Below, one piece after another: positions 59,501-64,000 of a stretch of 64,000 nucleotides of DNA (position 1 is the stretch's first letter; each line of letters opens with the position of its first letter). The stretch is from Chrysoperla carnea (taxonomy: Eukaryota > Arthropoda > Insecta > Neuroptera > Chrysopidae): the NCBI RefSeq assembly GCF_905475395.1, contig NC_058339.1:49857172-49921171 (forward strand), in the 5' to 3' direction. The position numbers and the translations under genes were made by a program. Below the pieces are notes generated by a model. That model had not been told where the DNA came from and ran no database searches. It was given only the letters and a program-made list of their open reading frames with translations.

Positions 59501-60908
59501 AAAAGAAAATAGATAAACTAAAAAATAAGCTTTAGAAGATAAGAAAATAGATAAACTTAAAATTTAGCAACCTACAGTGCCACAGACAATTTTAATAGCT
59601 TAAAATTTATTTCAAAAGAACAAATTATTTTAATTTGAAGAAAATCAAATTGATCTTAAAATTTCTAAAGTGTTTTCTAAAAATATCTTGAATTAATAAT
59701 TTTTACATTATCTAATTTTATAATAATTAAGTCATTATAACACAGGAAGGGACTATTTTATTTAAAATATAAAAAGAGTTACATCGTATTAGTTTTGCTA
59801 AACAAGATTTATTTAAACTAACTTCCGACGACCATACTCTGAAAGATTTAATTGTATTGTTATAAAGATCGATATCCTTTTTGCAAATAAAATATTGTAC
59901 GTTCTCACGGTCAAAAACAAATTAATAATAACAATTTTATAATTCGTATAGCGTTTTATTTGAAAAAGTTTGATCAAAAAAATAAATAAAAACCCATCTG
60001 ACGACTATACCTATATATATATAGGATGAACGTTTAGACTATGCTGACCTCTTGTGTCGCTTTATAATACTTATTATTATTTATATTAGATTTAATAAAA
60101 ATCTTTTTGTGTATAACATGTAACAAAATTAAATGGATGTTGTATGTTCGATTAGACTTTTCATTCTGATTTTCAGGAGTTGTCTAAGGTTTATTAGCTT
60201 AATTTTTTCTTATGATTGTGAGTATATACAAGAATAAGACCCGCTATTACAAATATCAAGTGTATAGGAATTTCATCGCCATTAAATTTTATATCCTTGT
60301 GTAAAATTGTCCTAAAATGAACTCATGAAATGAAAGAGTCATCTTAAAATTAGCACAGCCTACACGAAACTTAATTTCGATTTCAGTAGTACTTACTTAT
60401 TATGTAAAGTACATCTATAATCTTATAATTTTGCCAGCATCAATAAAAGGTTTGTATAAAACTTCAGGACTTCATTAATGCGAAGATGTTGGCTGCCGGT
60501 TATCTTCTTGTATCTTCATCTTCACTTTCGCTATAACTTTCTTTTCATAATAAGATTCCAATTTAAAGCGGCTCTAATTTCACTGTCGGAGTGTCTTTCG
60601 GAGTGTTTGTGGATATAATTAAAACAAACTCTTATGTACAGCGGCTAAGTTGCCGAGCTAATAAAGCCACCACCATTTTTACCAGTTTGACAACTAAAGC
60701 AGTGGTAGTATGATCAATTATAATAAATGGCGGCGGTAGATTGATCACACTGTCGTATCGATTACGCTTGGATAAGAACGATGTAACCGACTCCACCCAC
60801 ATCATAAATTTAATTGCACATATATTTTGTATTAAATAAATAAATAAAAATAATGATGTGAGTTGCCTCTGTTATAGATATATATGTCTGAGGAATGGAT
60901 GTTTAACT
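56571..60908. other. Gene-poor AT-rich region
   Basis: No supported exon, RNA gene or complete element. Weak items: TTAAGGTAGTTC at 58861 with GAACTACCTCAA at about 59193 (possible decayed relative of the TTAA-flanked MITE), and a repeated AGAAAATAGATAAACT at about 59504 and 59543. Confidence 0.4.
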
Positions 60909-60944
60909 CCATTATTATTATTATTATTATTATTACTATTTCAC
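60909..60944. repeat. (ATT)n microsatellite
   Basis: About eight perfect ATT units, then an imperfect one. Confidence 0.85.
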
Positions 60945-62036
60945 TCTATAATTTAATTGGATTCGACAATGGCAAGTGTTCAAATGCACAAAACAGAGTT
61001 TCAAAAGTTGTTATTGCAACGAGCTACAAATACTTTTTATCAAAAGTATTATTAAAATAACAATTACTTACAAAAAATAATCAATTCCCCATTTCACATA
61101 CTTAACTTTAAGTATAATAAGTAGGAATCCGTAGTTTTTTATCTATAAAGGAGATAAACTTTGTTTTTTGGGCCCATTTATTCAAGGATATTGTTGGAGA
61201 CATCTTTGAAAAAATAATCAAAAATTTCCAGTAAACTTATTCCATAAATGAAAATCTCGAACAATATCATTATTAAATTGATCTTATACAATACATTCAT
61301 TCGATGTACACTCCATACAAATCATATCCAATATATTATCTATATGTAGTATATATTTATTTATTATTGAAATATCTTTTTGTTTCATATTGAAAAAAAG
61401 AATTAAGCATATTATAATCATTAAACAATTTGTGTAATAACAAAAATTATATGTTTATATTTATACATATTATTTATAAATATATTTATATGTATAAATA
61501 TAAATGTAATTTCTATAATATATATAGAAATTTTGCACGTTTTTATTTCATGACACAATTATATTTAAATAAAATACCATCCATGTACCAATCATATTCG
61601 GAAAAAAATATTAATTTAAAAAGTTTATATTTTTAAATGTTCCTGTTAATAACGGGAGTTCATAAAGAATGGTGAAAATGGAACTATATATTCATGCGTA
61701 GACTTTGTATAAAAAAGATTCCAAGGTATTATGGTGTACAGTCACTAAATATAGTTTCTATAAATAAGTTTATGATGGTAAAAACGCTTCATGAAAACAT
61801 GAACAGAGGATTTCTATGAAGCTTGTGTTGGAAATATTCGGGAATACTGCATTTTTATTTTGAAATCCGCTTCAAGTTCAAAGTTTACAAGAACAGGTAT
61901 TATCTACTTTTCTCTATAGTTTAAAAAATTTATTTATTTAAGATATTTGGAAGTGCCGGAAATAAGAAGCAGTACCTGGATGACCGAGCTTTGCTGGGTA
62001 TTTTAATTAAATACGATATACGTATACTATAATAAT

Positions 62037-62059
62037 TATATATATAATTATATATATAG

Positions 62060-62101
<42 letters not shown>

Positions 62102-62130
62102 CGATATACGATATACGATATACGTATATC
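62037..62130. repeat. (AT)n microsatellite with ATACGAT minisatellite
   Basis: A long TA dinucleotide run to about 62098, then three to four GATATAC units. A lone AATACGATATACGTATA copy lies before the run at about 62008. It is strongly self-complementary and may form a cruciform. Confidence 0.8.
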
Positions 62131-63678
62131 ACAACAGCTATCGATTGACCAAAACTGACATGGCCACACGGACCGCACACTTATACAATACATACGAAAC
62201 GAACCACGTGCAGTATATATACTCGCCAATAGATGTCAAAAAGAGTCATATTTTGCAGTTTATATTACAATTTTTCCTGAAAAAACGCATAAAACGATGT
62301 TTTCTAAAAATGGTTAGATTAGCTAGATTGACTTTTCGCCTCAAAAACTCCCTATCTATCACCGGAGAGGCTTAGTATTACTTTGGATTCTTTTAAGACT
62401 ACTTTTTCCTGATTGTTAGGGGCAAAAATTCAAGAGTTAGGGTCGAAAATAAAAAAATCCGCGTTCTAAGGTATATGGTTGGAATTTCAACGGAAATTCC
62501 ACAGGAAGATTTTCTTTAATATATCAGGCTACTTGGAATACCTTTTTATCACGCAATAAAGAAAAAAACTCCTGTGCGAAATCACGGGCTGTCTAAATAA
62601 AATTTTTAACATATCCAAAATCCAAGAGAATAAATTCGTGGAAATAGTCAGTATGAAATATTTGAACTTTACCTGTATTATGTTAAAAGTTTTTTAAATC
62701 TTATATACTTTATTTAAATTAGCTTCGGCTAACTAATTTTTTTACGTTAAGCTTAACATATTTTTATAGCGTGTGATCAATAATTTACAAACTCCTCTTA
62801 TTACATATTCGGTTTGTCTAAAGATATACCAATTTCAGATATTCATCAAATATTTAATATTTTAATTTTGGGTTTAGAAAGTATACCTAATATTAACGTT
62901 TTGTGAGTATATAAAGTGTGATTATTCATTTTTCGTGAATGAAATATTTTTATTTTGTGTTTTAATTTCCAAAATTGATTAGTGTCAAAGATAGGTATAA
63001 TTGCTTTGTTTTTAAGCGTTAATAAGCCCAATTACATCATCATATGTATATGAAAAACCATTGGGAATATTCCGATGTTTTTTTTTTTTTTTTTTTTGCT
63101 TAATTAAAAGCTAATTCATGTAACAAACGAAAGCGGAAAATTATTTTTCTGTAAACTATAAAAATAATCAAGACAAAACCCTCTTAAGATTTGTTAGTGC
63201 CTCTTTCTAGAAAAACAGGATTTAAATGAATTCTTATGGTATACTTAGATTGTATTGTTTGTATGGTAAACTTATGTATAAAATACTATGTATAATAAGG
63301 AAGTTTTCGTATTTATATATTAGATTACTAAGAGTAATTGATATGCAAAATACATAAAAATCCTGTCCATTTCACGATTAAATGAGTATTTTTCGTATTA
63401 TCTACCAAATCGCTCCAAAATAATCGCTTTTCGATTGGCGATATCGAAAACTTCGCTTCCAAACGTTATATGAAGCTAGTTTTGAAAGTTTTTGGTCCAA
63501 ATTCACTTTATATACCAAGGTTCATCAAATTCCAAAACAAAAGTTTTTTAAATGACCATGTTTTCAAAGGGATACTCCATAAGAAAATTGCAAAAAATCG
63601 GGATAATTTTTAGTCTCTAATTTGGATAAAATCATTATTGCGTGTAATTTTGATCCAATAAAATTCAAAAATTCAAAA
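62131..63678. other. No gene seen
   Basis: Open frames here (for example 62145-62375) show no motif. A homopolymer of about 21 T lies at 63078-63098. Confidence 0.4.
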
Positions 63679-64000
63679 GTTTAGTTCTAAGTTTGTAACG
63701 CTTATAAATATTGATACTACGAGCAAAATTTTGGTATTTGTGTTCATAAAAGCCATTTCCGGTTCCTCATTTGAATGTCTGTCCTTCCATCCTTAAACAT
63801 GATAACTCAAAAACGAAAAAAGATATCAAGCTGAAATTTTTATAGCGTGCTCAGAACTTAAAAAGTGACGTTGAGTTGGCTAATGAGCAACGTAGGTCAA
63901 TTGGGTCTTGGATCCATAGTACAAGTCTTGTAAACCGTTAGAGAGAACATAAGTTTTAATGTAAAAAATGTTCCTTATAAAAAAATAAACTTTTCTTTGA
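63679..64000 (+). repeat. Repeat R copy 8, cut by the window end
   Basis: Starts AGTTTAGTTCTAAGTTTGTA without the palindromic end and runs through the AAAAAAGATATCAAGCTGAA block to the AAAAATGTTCCTTATAAAAA block at the window edge. Confidence 0.75.

Noticed and set aside
62145-62375. 76-codon ORF next to the AT microsatellite
   Set aside because: No domain, no splice or promoter support, and beside low-complexity sequence.
1-64000. CRISPR arrays, rRNA genes, bacterial operons
   Set aside because: No regularly spaced direct repeats, no rRNA-like conserved blocks, and gene structure is clearly eukaryotic.

Overview
The window looks like insect nuclear DNA. It is strongly AT-rich, intron-bearing and full of small inverted-repeat transposons. 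It carries a cluster of ZAD-type C2H2 zinc-finger genes, a class that is expanded in arthropods, mainly insects. The order of insect cannot be fixed from the sequence. No searches were run: families are recognised by eye, and splice sites were placed by GT/AG, reading phase and comparison between paralogues.

Layout. About 950-20850 is a cluster of five paralogous ZAD zinc-finger genes, called A to E here. A (953-3445), B (5502-7343), C (9357-11954) and D (13425-16596) run in tandem on the minus strand. E (17269-20847) is divergent on the plus strand and shares a 672-bp upstream region with D. All five have four coding exons: half a ZAD; second half of the ZAD plus linker and fingers; a five-finger exon of 420/423 bp; and a tail exon. 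Intron phases are 0-1-1 in all five. C and D carry a doubled three-finger module in exon 2. Mobile elements sit between and inside these genes, and one hammerhead-ribozyme-like motif lies between B and C.

About 22130-28680 holds gene F, a previously unseen-looking plus-strand gene. I joined twelve short coding exons by splice sites and phase, and the reading frame stays open to a stop. The product is about 441 residues, has scattered CxxC-type motifs and matches no family I recognise. A GC-rich block with a CRE/E-box lies just upstream and may be its promoter and first exon.

About 28700-64000 has no gene I can support. It holds remnants of two LINEs, a broken hAT transposon, several MITEs, two inverted arms about 1.4 kb apart, diverged tandem repeats, microsatellites and most copies of a 0.5-kb dispersed repeat ('repeat R', eight copies in the window). 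It could be a large intron or intergenic DNA.

Functionally, the ZAD proteins are expected to be nuclear DNA-binding factors that dimerise through the ZAD. The cluster appears to be diversifying by tandem duplication, module doubling and finger-helix changes. Gene F's role is unknown.
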